A stretch of 64,000 bases of DNA. Source: CAZGOM01 sp964542875 (GTDB lineage: Bacteria; Planctomycetota; Phycisphaerae; Phycisphaerales; Phycisphaeraceae). The number at the start of each line of letters is the position of its first letter. Position 1 is the first letter of the stretch. This document shows, piece by piece, positions 42,797-51,671 of this stretch. Made by a program: the position numbers and the translations under genes. The stretch is taken from contig CAZIWA010000013.1 in the NCBI GenBank assembly GCA_964542875.1, positions 1 to 64,000 on the forward strand, read 5' to 3'. The notes under the pieces were generated by a model. The model was not told the origin of the DNA, did no database searches, and saw only the letters and a program-made list of their open reading frames with translations.

Positions 42797-42830
42797 TAGG
42801 CCGGATTACGAAGATGTTTAATCCGACCTA
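42797..42830. repeat. REP-like inverted repeat
   Basis: Arms TAGGCCGGATTA (42797-42808) and TAATCCGACCTA (42819-42830), one mismatch, loop CGAAGATGTT. It has the form of REP elements and lies in the 278-bp gap (42573-42850) that otherwise holds no gene. No nearby RAYT transposase in the window. Confidence 0.5.
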
Positions 42831-42850
42831 CCGCACAAGTTTTCGCGGTG

Positions 42851-43762
42851 TTACGCGAGTTGGTTAGAGAAGGTGATGGTGTTCCAGCGTTCGGGGATGT
42901 GGATGTTGTCGTTGCCCATGATGCTCCAGGTCCAACCTTTGGCGGTGCGGGCTGCGCGATCGTGGTGGCAGCGGTAGGCGCTGCAGCGCAGGGTCTCACC
43001 GGGTTTGGGTGGGAAGGCTTTTGCAGGAGCGATGTGCTGAAGGCCGGCCCAGGGGAAGGCCATGGTGACGGTCCAGCCGTTGTCTTTGATTTCGGGGCAG
43101 TTGATGGTGCCGTCGATGTGGACGGCGTGTTTGACGCCTTTGAGCTGGTAGTTCAGGTCGGCGTGACGGCCGATTTTCTCGCCGTCACGGGCGACGTAGT
43201 ACAGGAAGTCGGGGGCTTTGAAGAGCTCTTCGAGTTCGGCGAAGCGTTGTTGTTCGATCAAAGGTTGAACCCAGGTCCAGCGGATCTGGTAGCTGGTGTT
43301 GAGGGCGTTTAGCCCGATTTCGTAGTAGTGAGAGCCGCCGTCGATGAAGAACTCGACATCTTCGTCGTTGAAATAGATGTGGTCGTTGAAGCCGGTCATG
43401 GATGCGCGGATGTCGGGGTCCTGGACTTTGTAGCCGGCGTAGAGGTACTGGTCGTCCCAGAGAAGGGCGATGCGGGTGTCGTAAGGCGTGGGGGAGCCGT
43501 CGTGCATTTTGCCGAAGGGCTCGGACCAGTTGGCGCGGGCCCAGACTTTTTCGCTGAGGCGGCCGTCAATGGTGATGGGCTCGGGCGTGCGCAGGCAGGT
43601 GTATTGCTTTACCGGCGGGAGCTTGGTGAGGTCGACCTGAGGGACGCGGGCCCAGCGGCCGAACTTCGTTCTGGGGGATGGGCCTATTTCGACGGGGCCG
43701 ATCTGGCTGAGGTCGTTAAACGCAGCGGGGACACCGGCGGTGAGGGAATGGTCTTGAGTCAT
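42851..43762 (-). CDS. CBM9-like carbohydrate-binding-domain protein
   Basis: 303 residues, no signal peptide. CLRTPEPITIDGRLSEKVWARANWSEPF (from about residue 57) and ALLWDDQYLYAGYKVQDPDI are the first strands of a family-9-like carbohydrate-binding (DOMON-type) sandwich. WTVTMAFPWAGLQHIAP is the typical late strand. Members bind glycans or occur as accessory proteins of sugar-degrading loci. ATG 43762 is preferred over the start at 43810 by an AAAAGG site. It lies 25 bp downstream of the esterase gene, likely same transcript. Confidence 0.82.
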   Translation of the reverse strand: MTQDHSLTAGVPAAFNDLSQIGPVEIGPSPRTKFGRWARVPQVDLTKLPPVKQYTCLRTPEPITIDGRLSEKVWARANWSEPFGKMHDGSPTPYDTRIALLWDDQYLYAGYKVQDPDIRASMTGFNDHIYFNDEDVEFFIDGGSHYYEIGLNALNTSYQIRWTWVQPLIEQQRFAELEELFKAPDFLYYVARDGEKIGRHADLNYQLKGVKHAVHIDGTINCPEIKDNGWTVTMAFPWAGLQHIAPAKAFPPKPGETLRCSAYRCHHDRAARTAKGWTWSIMGNDNIHIPERWNTITFSNQLA

Positions 43763-43787
43763 GGGAACCTTTTGGGGGTGAAGGGGA

Positions 43788-45719
43788 TCAATGGAGGTCT
43801 GGGAGATCAAGGTGGGCGAGGATGCCGGGGATGACGAGGGATTGGATGTCGTCGCGGTCGTAGTGGAAGGAGCGGATGAGGCTTGCGAATGAGCCGATGC
43901 CGGATTGGACGTGGGTTTTGGTGATGCGGGGGTCGATTGCGGCGGCGAGCTGTCCGTAGACGCCGTGGCGGCCGTGCGCGTAGAGATGGAGGTTTTTCAT
44001 GGAGAGGCCGGGCCGGGTGGCGAGCATGTCCAGGGCGCGGGTGACGTCAAAGGCGCGCAGGGCGCAGAGGCTGTCGCCGAGCCAGATGAGATCGTTGGCA
44101 AGCGTGTGCATGGTGCTGGAATAGCCGGTGAGCGGGCGGAGATTGATAGGGATGGGGGCGATGGCGCCGACCCCGGAGACGTTGAGCACCAGGACGGCGC
44201 GGCCTTGATCGCGCTGGGATTCAAGGAAGGGGAGGTGAAGCGCAAGCGCGGTGCTGCCGTGATCCCAGACGGCGAGGGTGACGGGGAGCGGCTTGGAAGC
44301 CGTGTTGGGCGGGCGAAAGAGCATGCCGTGATTAAAGAGGTTGGTCTGGCTCCACCAGAGCAGGGATTGGACTTCAAAGCCGTCGAGCGTGTCCGTGGGG
44401 ACGATGCGGACATTGAGCGGGCAAGGGGAGCGCTGGGCGTGGATTTGTTTTTTGAGCCAGGCGAGGGAGGCGGATTTGTTTTTGGATTTGGCGCGGAGGG
44501 ATTCAAGCTCATTCAGCCGGGCGACGTTTGTCTCATGCGCGAACTGGGCTATTGGGAAGTCGGCCCGGAGCTGGCCGGATTTGGTGCAGCGCATCTGGGG
44601 TTGGTCAAAGGGTGTGACGGAGGCGGCGGGCGTGTGTTTCTTTTTAAGCAGGTGCCTGGCGAAGAAGGCGACCATGGTGTCGCGCATGGCGGCGGGGTAG
44701 CTGTGGGGGATGGGGAAGTCTGAGAGGGAGAGGTTGGCGGGCTTTCCGGCGAGCTTGTAAAAGCGCTTGGCACGCTGAATGGTGCGCCGGGTGCCCTCGA
44801 TGGGGAAGAAGTCGTATTGGGCGGCAAGAGCTTTGACGGGCCGGGGAGCCATGGCGATGAAGAAGTCTTCGTGATCAAGCCCGGCGGCGGAGAAGCCGGG
44901 CCAGATCTGTTCGGCGTCCTGTGCGCCGCCTGTCCAGAGATAGGCGTGGCGGCTGGTGGTGAAAAGGGCGGGTGCGGCGGCGGCGATGCGGGGGTCTGCC
45001 ATCATGAGCATGGAGGTGTGGGTGCCGCCGCCGGACTCGCCGGTGACGCCGATGCGGGCGGCGTCGATCTCGGGCCGGGTGGTGAGGTAGTCGATGCCGC
45101 GAATGGCGTCGTAGAGGAAGGAGCCGGCGAGGGTTTGATCGAGCAGGAAGGTTCGCGCACCGATGTACTCGTGCTCCTGGGTGCCGGGATTGATGGTGGT
45201 TTTGCCGGTGGCGGGGTCGAAATAGCTGTAGCGCTCGCCCTGGCCCTGGGTGTCCTGCACCCAGACGATGAACCCGGCTTTGGCGAGGTGAATATGGATG
45301 TCCTGATAGCCGGGATCGAACCGGCCAATGAGGCTGTGGCCACAGATGTAGAGGATGGCGGGGCCGGGTTTTCGGGGAGAAGCAGAGTCTGGAAGATAGA
45401 GGTTACCCGTGACGAAATGGCTGGGCCGGGATTCGAAAAGGATGTTCTGGATTTTAAAGCCGTCGCCTTGATGCATGCCGGTGATCTGAGGATTGAGCGG
45501 GCTTTTTTTCGAGGGCAGGTGGCCCATCGATTTTAGAAATGCTTTGCGGATGTAAGCCTGGCGGGCGGCGAGCTGGGCTTTGGTTTTGATGGCATCGCGG
45601 GTTTTATCCGCAGAGGCGAAGACGGCGTCGGAGCGGGAAAAGATGTGGCGCTTGAGCTGGTCGCGCAGGTCGTAAAGGTAATCCGAGGGGGAGTGGGTCT
45701 GGAGTTCAGGGATTGGCAT
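43788..45719 (-). CDS. Double alpha/beta-hydrolase, acetyl-xylan-esterase-like
   Basis: 643 residues. The first hydrolase core (about 90-370) has GVTGESGGGTHTS with the likely nucleophile Ser229, a GHSL strand near 128 and DFFPIEGTRRTIQ. It resembles acetyl-xylan/glucuronoyl-esterase-type hydrolases (WVQDTQGQGERY, PALFTTSRHAYLW). The second half (about 400-620) looks like another hydrolase-fold domain whose GxSxG is not obvious, so it may be inactive. It probably removes ester groups from plant or algal polysaccharides. No signal peptide is evident, so cytosolic action is likely. It is the first gene of a pair with the CBM9-like protein. Confidence 0.78.
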   Translation of the reverse strand: MPIPELQTHSPSDYLYDLRDQLKRHIFSRSDAVFASADKTRDAIKTKAQLAARQAYIRKAFLKSMGHLPSKKSPLNPQITGMHQGDGFKIQNILFESRPSHFVTGNLYLPDSASPRKPGPAILYICGHSLIGRFDPGYQDIHIHLAKAGFIVWVQDTQGQGERYSYFDPATGKTTINPGTQEHEYIGARTFLLDQTLAGSFLYDAIRGIDYLTTRPEIDAARIGVTGESGGGTHTSMLMMADPRIAAAAPALFTTSRHAYLWTGGAQDAEQIWPGFSAAGLDHEDFFIAMAPRPVKALAAQYDFFPIEGTRRTIQRAKRFYKLAGKPANLSLSDFPIPHSYPAAMRDTMVAFFARHLLKKKHTPAASVTPFDQPQMRCTKSGQLRADFPIAQFAHETNVARLNELESLRAKSKNKSASLAWLKKQIHAQRSPCPLNVRIVPTDTLDGFEVQSLLWWSQTNLFNHGMLFRPPNTASKPLPVTLAVWDHGSTALALHLPFLESQRDQGRAVLVLNVSGVGAIAPIPINLRPLTGYSSTMHTLANDLIWLGDSLCALRAFDVTRALDMLATRPGLSMKNLHLYAHGRHGVYGQLAAAIDPRITKTHVQSGIGSFASLIRSFHYDRDDIQSLVIPGILAHLDLPDLH

Positions 45720-45733
45720 GAGAGGTCCTGAAG

Positions 45734-45768
45734 AATGTTAGATGTTCGATGTGGGATGTTAGATGTAG
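45734..45768. repeat. Degenerate word-like repeat (GATGTTAGATGTTCGATG type)
   Basis: Four imperfect 8-10 bp copies of a GATGT(T)AGATGT word upstream of the esterase start. Confidence 0.65.
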
Positions 45769-45851
45769 TAGAGAAGAGAGGGAGTTGTTGGGTTGAGGGT
45801 TTGCGTGGGCGGCCCTCACCGTGAGCCATCTCCCGGGGGGAGAGGGGATGG

Positions 45852-45884
45852 AAAAAAGCACAGCGCGGCGGCGCCGTGCTGTGC
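45852..45884 (-). terminator. Intrinsic terminator after the PhyH gene
   Basis: 12-bp stem GCACAGCGCGGC / GCCGTGCTGTGC with one mismatch (45858-45869 / 45873-45884). On the minus strand it is followed by six T. It ends the PhyH transcript (stop at 45909). Confidence 0.75.
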
Positions 45885-45908
45885 CGGGTGAGTGTGTTGA
45901 GGGGCTTG

Positions 45909-46706
45909 TCAGGCTGTGCGCAGTGGTGCTTTGCTGCCAAGGTGGGAACCTTCGGGTGCTGGCCGGCTGTCGTAGTCGATGATAGCGGAGAGCCGGGGGT
46001 TGGGGCTGTTGTTGGGGTCTGAGGCGTGGAGCGTGAGCACGGAGAAGAAGAGGGCATCGCCGGGGTTCATGGGGGCGGTGACGACATTTTCGTTGGGGAT
46101 GTTGTCTTCGCGGATCTGGAAGTCTTCAAGCTTGAAGTGGGGGATAAGGCCGCGGAGGTGGGAGCCGGGGATGACCTGCATGCAGCCGTTTTCGGGGGTG
46201 GCTTTGTCGACGGCGATCCAGAGGGTGACCTGGCGGGTGTCCATGTTGGGCCAGTAGGCGAAGTCCTGGTGCCAGGGCTTGCGGCGGCCGCCGTTGCCGG
46301 GCTTGCACATGAGTTTGCTGGAGTGGTAGTAGATGTTGGGGCCGATGATGTCCTGGACGATGTCGAGGATTTTGGGTTGGGAGAGCATGTCGCGGTAGAC
46401 GGGTTCGGTCTGATAGACCTCCTGGATTTTTCGCAGGCCCAGGGATTTGCCGGTGGGGTCGGACTTTAAGGGTTCGACATCGTATTGGGCGGGGCCGTCG
46501 TAGAAGGAGCCGCCTTGGGTCATGGCGCGGGCGACGGCGCGGTCTCGGAGGTCCTTAAGGGCCTGGACTTCCTGGGCGGAGAGGAGGTTGGGGATGATGA
46601 CGTAGCCGTTTTCGTTGTAGAACCTGAGTTGATCCGGCGTGAGTATTTTGCCGTTGAGCGGGACAGGGATGAAGGTGGCATTGGGGGCGGGTGCGGAGGT
46701 GACCAT
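45909..46706 (-). CDS. Phytanoyl-CoA dioxygenase (PhyH) family protein
   Basis: 265 residues. The Fe/2-oxoglutarate site is visible: His146-x-Asp148 (KPWHQDFAYW), His227 (VLTLHASDPN) and Arg238 (NPRLSA). PENGCMQVIPGSH (171-183) is the PhyH core. It is an independent PhyH from the one at 14406 and sits divergent from an AraC regulator with a 96-bp gap, so AraC probably controls it. Substrate unknown. Confidence 0.9.
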   Translation of the reverse strand: MVTSAPAPNATFIPVPLNGKILTPDQLRFYNENGYVIIPNLLSAQEVQALKDLRDRAVARAMTQGGSFYDGPAQYDVEPLKSDPTGKSLGLRKIQEVYQTEPVYRDMLSQPKILDIVQDIIGPNIYYHSSKLMCKPGNGGRRKPWHQDFAYWPNMDTRQVTLWIAVDKATPENGCMQVIPGSHLRGLIPHFKLEDFQIREDNIPNENVVTAPMNPGDALFFSVLTLHASDPNNSPNPRLSAIIDYDSRPAPEGSHLGSKAPLRTA

Positions 46707-46802
46707 TTGTGTTCCTTAGTTAGGGGGCAGGAACAGAGTAGTGGATAATTCAACGCATAACGACTGGAATATTCGTGCAATTTGGTGTAGTTTTCGACAC
46801 TT

Positions 46803-47672
46803 ATGGAAAGCCAGACGTTTTCATTGCTGCCGGACCATATGACGGGCGCCCAGCGGCAGAAGCTGGAATGGGTGTACAGCGGGCTGAAGATCGAGATGCT
46901 GTCGGCGCGGCTGTGGCGGGTGGACCGTACGTGGGAGATGTATCCGCGGCGGCTGCATGACGATTTCTTTTTTTTACCGATGTCGCATCGATTGACGGCG
47001 AGGGTGGGCGACCGCAAAAGCGACGTGTTACCGGGACAGTGCATGTTTGTGCGGGTGGGTGAGGAACACGCGGCGCGGATGCCTAAGGGATGCAGCGAGA
47101 TGCATATCGTGAGCCTGCACGCGCATCTCTGGCCCGGCTGGGGCGGGACGCTGCAGGAGCTTGTGCCTGATGGGTTTCATGATCTGCCTGACTTTTCCGC
47201 GAATCAGGAGCGGATGATGCGGTTGATTCATGTGCTGGACGTGGATCCGGCGCTGGGGCGGCAGATGGGGACTGAGATGCTGCGCGACTGGCTGGCGTTC
47301 TGGGCGCTCAAGCAAGCCGACGGGGCGCAGGCACGGGCACGGGTGGACGCGCGGGTGCTGGAAGCGCTGGCGATGATCCACGCGAACTTTGAGCACCCGC
47401 TTAGCGTGGGGGAGATCGCGCGGCATGTGAGACTGGGTACGGTGCAGTTCACGAAGCTGTTTCGGCAGTTTCGGGGGCAGAGCCCCAAGGCGTACCTGGT
47501 GGAACACCGGCTGACGCAGGCTGCACAGCAATTGAGGCTGGGAACGACGAGTGTGAAGGAGGTGGCGCATGCGACGGGATTTACGGATGTGCACTATTTC
47601 CATTTGGCGTTTAAGCGGAGATTCAAGTGCACACCGGGGGAATATCGCGGGCATGGGGAGGGGGCGGTCTGA
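46803..47672 (+). CDS. AraC-family transcriptional regulator
   Basis: 289 residues. N-terminal cupin-like sensing domain (MSHRLTARVGDRKSDVLPGQCMFVRVGEEHAARMP), linker (about 175-195), then the two-HTH AraC domain: LSVGEIARHVRLGTVQFTKLFRQ and SVKEVAHATGFTDVHYFHLAFKRRFKCTPGEYR. It binds a small ligand and activates sugar or PhyH-type genes. ATG 46803. It is divergent from the PhyH gene, which is its most likely target; the effector is unknown. Confidence 0.93.
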   Translation: MESQTFSLLPDHMTGAQRQKLEWVYSGLKIEMLSARLWRVDRTWEMYPRRLHDDFFFLPMSHRLTARVGDRKSDVLPGQCMFVRVGEEHAARMPKGCSEMHIVSLHAHLWPGWGGTLQELVPDGFHDLPDFSANQERMMRLIHVLDVDPALGRQMGTEMLRDWLAFWALKQADGAQARARVDARVLEALAMIHANFEHPLSVGEIARHVRLGTVQFTKLFRQFRGQSPKAYLVEHRLTQAAQQLRLGTTSVKEVAHATGFTDVHYFHLAFKRRFKCTPGEYRGHGEGAV

Positions 47673-47702
47673 GGACAGAGGAAGGATGGGGGAGTCGTGG
47701 GG

Positions 47703-48464
47703 TTAATAGCGGGAGAAAATTGCGAGGGTGGTGGCGGAGTAGAGAAGTGTGGAGGCGTGTCCGTCGGCGAAGAGGAAGTTATTTGCACCGTTGTGGTAGC
47801 TGGGGAGGAAGCCCATGCTGCCCAGGCCGTTGCTTTCGTAGTCGTAGTAGCCGTTGGCCGGAATGCCATCGCCGATGACGAATACGCCGGAGGGCTTGGT
47901 GTTCATCTGTTCGCGGACGCGGCCGTATTTATCACGGTAGTTGCTGACGTTGCTGATGGTGTATGTGTCTGAATAGCCCATGCCAAAGCCGTAGACGGAG
48001 CCGGAGTTAAAGCGGTAGGAAGTGGCGTTTTCAGCGCCCCAGGCGTTGGTGAAGTTTTCCGCGGGGCACTTCATGAGCAGGTTTTTGCGGTTGTTGGCGT
48101 AGTAGCTCTGGGTGTAGAGGGGGGCGCCGTAGCCCTGGTCGCTGGCGATGTTTCCGTTCCAGGCTTTGGCGCCGATGACGGCGAGTTGTTCGCCGACGTA
48201 GGGGAGGCCAAGATTTTTGGTGACGATGCGCGCCCAGCAGACGTTGTCGTTGTAGCCGGAGACGACCCACCAGCCGCGTTGGTCGAGGTTATAGGTCATG
48301 AACCCGGGGTAGAGCTGGCGCTGGTTGGCGAGGCATTTGATGGTTTTTGCGGCTTCGCGTGCCGCGGACAGCGAGGGAAGCAGCAGAGCGATGAGCACGG
48401 AGATGATGGCGACAACGACGAGAAGCTCTATGAGAGTGAAACCGTTTGCGGGGTGGCGGGGCAT
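47703..48464 (-). CDS. Type II secretion-type pseudopilin next to a LacI regulator
   Basis: 253 residues from ATG 48464 (MPRHPANGFTLIELLVVVAIISVL), chosen because it puts the prepilin leader in place; the frame extends to 48485 without benefit. Gly/Phe cleavage, Glu+5, helix to about residue 30, then SAAREAAKTIKCLANQRQ. The C-terminal end is NFLFADGHASTLLYSATTLAI, a typical pseudopilin finish. It lies 51 bp downstream of the LacI gene, same strand, likely one transcript under the LacI operator. Expected in the inner membrane. It converges with the AraC gene. Confidence 0.88.
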   Translation of the reverse strand: MPRHPANGFTLIELLVVVAIISVLIALLLPSLSAAREAAKTIKCLANQRQLYPGFMTYNLDQRGWWVVSGYNDNVCWARIVTKNLGLPYVGEQLAVIGAKAWNGNIASDQGYGAPLYTQSYYANNRKNLLMKCPAENFTNAWGAENATSYRFNSGSVYGFGMGYSDTYTISNVSNYRDKYGRVREQMNTKPSGVFVIGDGIPANGYYDYESNGLGSMGFLPSYHNGANNFLFADGHASTLLYSATTLAIFSRY

Positions 48465-48515
48465 GTGGGTCTCCAAAATAAGCAAAAGGAGTGATGCAAT
48501 GGGGTGAGTGGCGGG

Positions 48516-49616
48516 TCAACGGGTGGATTGTGATTCTTTGGTTTTTCTCATCGGGGAGGAGGAGGCGGCCGTGCGGACTGGGGCCGGGCCGGTGGAGCTG
48601 CGAATGACCAGGGCGGTGGCTAGGGCGATTTGTCTGGCGGTGTCTGAGGTTTTGAGAGCGGGACGGTCGATGCGGTCCAGAAGCATGGAAAGAACCGCGG
48701 GACCAACCTCGGCCCGAGGCGTGCGGATGGTGGTGAGAGGCGGCTGGCAGTAAGCGGAGCTGGGGGTGTCGTTGAAGCCGGCGATGCTGATATCGCCGGG
48801 AATGGAGAGGTCCAGTTCCCGGGTGGCTGCCATGACGCCGATGGCGGTGTCGTCGTCGCTGGTGATGAGGGCGGTGGCGGGCGGGCGCTGCTTGAGGTAG
48901 GCCAGCGCGCTGATATAGCCGGTGTGTTCGGACAAGTTGGACGACTCAAGCTCGACGGGGAGGGGCTTGGGCGTATCTAAGGCGATACCGACGGCGGTGA
49001 ATGCGGCCTTGTAGAGGAGCGTCTTGTGGTTAAGGGTTTCATCCATGGTGGCGGCGGAGATGAAAGCGGCGTGCTTGTGGCCCAGAGAGGCCAGATGCCG
49101 GGCAAGCTGATCAATGCCGGTTTTGCGATCAAAGGTGACCTGATGAGCCCAGTGGCCTGGAGCGACATCAAGGAAGATGACGGGGGTGGTGAGTTTCTTG
49201 AAGAAGGCCTGCACGTGGGGGCCCATCGTAAGTGCTTGATAGATGATGAGGCCGTCGACGCGGCGACTGGTGAGATCACGCACGGTGGCGAGGAGTTCTT
49301 CTTCAATGTTGTCGGGGCTGCGGAGAGTGACGACGTAGAGGAGGTAGCCCGCCTGGCGGGCGCAATCGACCAGTGCCTCAAAGCGTGGGAGATTGACTCT
49401 GCTGCCGAAGCCGCGGGCGATGAGTGCGAGGGTTTTGGACTTGCCGGTGAGGAGGACCTGGCCGGTGAGATTGGGCTGGTAGTGGAGGTCTTTGGCGGCC
49501 TGGAGAACGCGGCTGACGGTGCCTGGATTGTGGCTTTGCGCCTGGCCGCGGAGGATGCGGCTGACGGTCTGGGCGGAGACGCCGGTGAGGTTTGCAATTT
49601 TCCGAAGTGTGGTCAT
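48516..49616 (-). CDS. LacI-family transcriptional regulator
   Basis: 366 residues. N-terminal LacI HTH (TTLRKIANLTGVSAQTVSRILRG, residues 2-24) with hinge KDLHYQPNLTGQVLL. A sugar-binding PBP-like domain follows (LALIARGFG, VDGLIIYQALT, FLDVAPGHWAHQVTFD, AGFNDTPSSAYCQPPLTTI). It represses its target until a sugar binds. A perfect 14-bp palindrome (49627-49640) sits 10 bp before the ATG, so autoregulation is likely. Followed by the pseudopilin gene; inducer unknown. Confidence 0.93.
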   Translation of the reverse strand: MTTLRKIANLTGVSAQTVSRILRGQAQSHNPGTVSRVLQAAKDLHYQPNLTGQVLLTGKSKTLALIARGFGSRVNLPRFEALVDCARQAGYLLYVVTLRSPDNIEEELLATVRDLTSRRVDGLIIYQALTMGPHVQAFFKKLTTPVIFLDVAPGHWAHQVTFDRKTGIDQLARHLASLGHKHAAFISAATMDETLNHKTLLYKAAFTAVGIALDTPKPLPVELESSNLSEHTGYISALAYLKQRPPATALITSDDDTAIGVMAATRELDLSIPGDISIAGFNDTPSSAYCQPPLTTIRTPRAEVGPAVLSMLLDRIDRPALKTSDTARQIALATALVIRSSTGPAPVRTAASSSPMRKTKESQSTR

Positions 49617-49626
49617 ATGTCTCTCG

Positions 49627-49640
49627 TGTTACGCGTAACA
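49627..49640. promoter_or_regulatory. LacI-type operator TGTTACGCGTAACA
   Basis: Perfect 14-bp palindrome with central CG, the normal form of a LacI-family operator, 10 bp before the LacI start codon. It probably controls the LacI-pseudopilin unit. Confidence 0.75.
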
Positions 49641-49854
49641 TAAGGTGTTTGGATGGCATGTCAATGGATTTTTCGCGAGCAGAACCAAGAACCTATGTGG
49701 GGTGGATAGGTGTTTTTGGCAAGCGGTGAGAAGTCAGAAGCAGATTTTTAACGGCGAAGAGACAGAAAGTGCGTTGGATGACCTAATCGGGATAGAGCAG
49801 ATTTAAGGAGTTTGGCGACTGAAGAGTTCACTTATGTCGGTGAAGGTGGTTGAT

Positions 49855-49885
49855 CGGGAGCCGGCGGGACGCCGGCGCGCTCCCG
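49855..49885. repeat. REP-like GC-rich hairpin
   Basis: GCCGGCG-GGA-CGCCGGC core (49860-49866 / 49870-49876) within GGGA...TCCC outer arms. No T tail, so not a terminator; it has the form of intergenic REP elements. Confidence 0.5.
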
Positions 49886-49934
49886 GTGCAGAAGCAGAAT
49901 CTGTCATGCACCTGATCGGGTATGGTGTAGCGCG

Positions 49935-50555
49935 ATGATTGCAGGGTTAATCAGGCTGGTGACGGGGGTGAGGGCCCGATGGCTGGGATGCTTGCCGGAA
50001 GCAAGGCAGCGGGTGTACTTTGCGAACCATGCGAGCAACCTGGATGGTCCGACGATCTGGGCGGCGCTGCCGAGGGAATTGAGAGCCAGGACGCGGCCTG
50101 TGGCGGCGGAGGATTATTGGACTGCGGGGCCGCTGCGGAGGTATTTGTCGAGCAAGGTGTTTCGGGTGGTGTATATCAGCCGGGCGAAGATCACCAAGAG
50201 CAACAATCCGCTGGTGCGCATGGGCGAGGCGCTGGATGCGGGGGATTCGCTGATTATTTTTCCTGAGGGGACGCGTACGACTGACGCGGAAGGGGAGATG
50301 GGCGTGTTTAAGCCGGGGCTGCACCATTTGGCGGAGAAGTATCCGGAGGTGGAGTTTGTGCCGGTGTATCTGGAGAATTTGAACCGGATATTGCCCAAGG
50401 GTGAGTACTTGATTGTGCCGGTGATCGCGGCGGTGAGCTTTGGGCCGCCGATCAAGGTGGAAGAGGGAGAGAGCAGGCAGGCGTTTTTGACACGGGCGCA
50501 TGATGCGGTGGAGCGGTTGGGCCAGACGGATGGACAGACCGGGAGGACAGAATGA
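49935..50555 (+). CDS. plsC: 1-acyl-sn-glycerol-3-phosphate acyltransferase
   Basis: 206 residues. VYFANHASNLDGPTIW has the NHxSxxD catalytic motif (about residues 30-42). FPEGTRT (about 113-119) is the second conserved block. It acylates lysophosphatidate to phosphatidate at the membrane. The stop overlaps the ATG of the CdsA gene (ATGA), so the two consecutive steps of phospholipid synthesis are translationally coupled. ATG 49935 gives the normal length. Confidence 0.9.
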   Translation: MIAGLIRLVTGVRARWLGCLPEARQRVYFANHASNLDGPTIWAALPRELRARTRPVAAEDYWTAGPLRRYLSSKVFRVVYISRAKITKSNNPLVRMGEALDAGDSLIIFPEGTRTTDAEGEMGVFKPGLHHLAEKYPEVEFVPVYLENLNRILPKGEYLIVPVIAAVSFGPPIKVEEGESRQAFLTRAHDAVERLGQTDGQTGRTE

Positions 50556-51526
50556 TTTCGCTATTGAACAAAGAAGCGGATGTGATTTGCCTGATGGTGC
50601 TTGGGCTGCTGGTGGCGGCGTCCGTGGTGGCGGGGGTGCTGAAACTGGTGATGAAGGGGGAGAAGTCCGCAAAGACGCTGAATAATTTGATCTCGCGGAC
50701 GGGGGCGTGGTGGGTGATGTGTCTGCTGCTATTGTTGGCGATGGTGCTGGGGCGCGGGGCAGTGATTACGTTTTTCGGGCTGGTGTCTTTTCTGGCATTG
50801 CGGGAATTCGTGACGTTGACCAATACGCGAAAGAGCGATCATCGTGGGTTGTTTTATGCGTTTTTCCTGGTGATTCCGCTGCAGTACATGCTGGTGTATG
50901 CGGGATGGTACGGGCTGTTTACGGTGTTTATCCCGGTGTTTGTGACGTTTGTGATGGCGGTGCTGGGGACGCTTAAGGGCGACAGCGTGAATTACCTGGG
51001 GCGGACGGCGAAGGTGCAGTGGGGTTTGATGATTTGCGTTTACGCGATCAGCCACATTCCGGCGCTGCTGGAGCTGAATGTGGAGGGAATGGTGGGCAAG
51101 AGCGTGAATCTGGTGCTGTTTCTGCTGGTGGTGGTGGAGTGCAGCGATGTGTTTCAGTATGTGTGGGGAAAGTTGTTTGGGAAGAAGAAGGTGGCGCCGA
51201 ACCTGAGCCCGAGCAAGACGTGGGCAGGGCTTGTGGGCGGCGGGCTGACGGCGATCGGGATCGGGACGGGGCTGTACTGGCTGACGCCGTTTTCGCCTGG
51301 GGAGGCGGCGGGGGTGAGCGCGGTGGTGGTGATTGTGGGATTCGGGGGCGGGGTGATTATGTCCGGCGTGAAGCGCGATGCGGGGATCAAGGATTTTGGG
51401 GACCTGATCCCCGGGCATGGCGGTGTGCTTGACCGGATGGATTCACTGGCGTTTGCGGCGCCGGTGTTTTTTCACATCGTGCGGTTTTATTTTGGGGAAA
51501 ACGCAAGGGTGCCGGTGGGGTTTTAA
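50552..51526 (+). CDS. cdsA: Phosphatidate cytidylyltransferase
   Basis: 324-residue integral membrane enzyme making CDP-diacylglycerol from phosphatidate and CTP. The CdsA signature is visible as SGVKRDAGIKDFGDLIPGHG followed by GVLDRMD (about residues 270-297), and NLSPSKTWAG (about 220-229) is the other conserved block. About eight hydrophobic segments. Coupled to the acyltransferase gene by a 4-bp overlap. A degenerate repeat starts 8 bp after the stop. Confidence 0.94.
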   Translation: MISLLNKEADVICLMVLGLLVAASVVAGVLKLVMKGEKSAKTLNNLISRTGAWWVMCLLLLLAMVLGRGAVITFFGLVSFLALREFVTLTNTRKSDHRGLFYAFFLVIPLQYMLVYAGWYGLFTVFIPVFVTFVMAVLGTLKGDSVNYLGRTAKVQWGLMICVYAISHIPALLELNVEGMVGKSVNLVLFLLVVVECSDVFQYVWGKLFGKKKVAPNLSPSKTWAGLVGGGLTAIGIGTGLYWLTPFSPGEAAGVSAVVVIVGFGGGVIMSGVKRDAGIKDFGDLIPGHGGVLDRMDSLAFAAPVFFHIVRFYFGENARVPVGF

Positions 51527-51533
51527 GGGGGAA

Positions 51534-51560
51534 GAAATTATGAATCACGAGTTGCGAATG
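51534..51560. repeat. Degenerate word-like repeat (AATTATGAATCACGAGTTGC type)
   Basis: Three imperfect TTATGAA / CACGAGTT words just after cdsA, the same word family as 8533 and 56059. Confidence 0.55.
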
Positions 51561-51671
51561 GAAGCGGTGAGAGAAGAGATTTTGCCGCTGTGTGGATGAC
51601 TGTAGCGATCGATTAGGACAAGTGGGCAAGACATGGCACTGCTTTGGGCCGAGCTGCGTCATCCAATTAAG

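Larger units (their letters stand above)
49617..49934. other. Intergenic region with LacI operator and REP-like hairpin
   Basis: 318 bp between the divergent LacI and acyltransferase genes. Contains the palindrome at 49627 and the REP-like hairpin at 49855-49885; otherwise nothing recognised. Confidence 0.5.
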
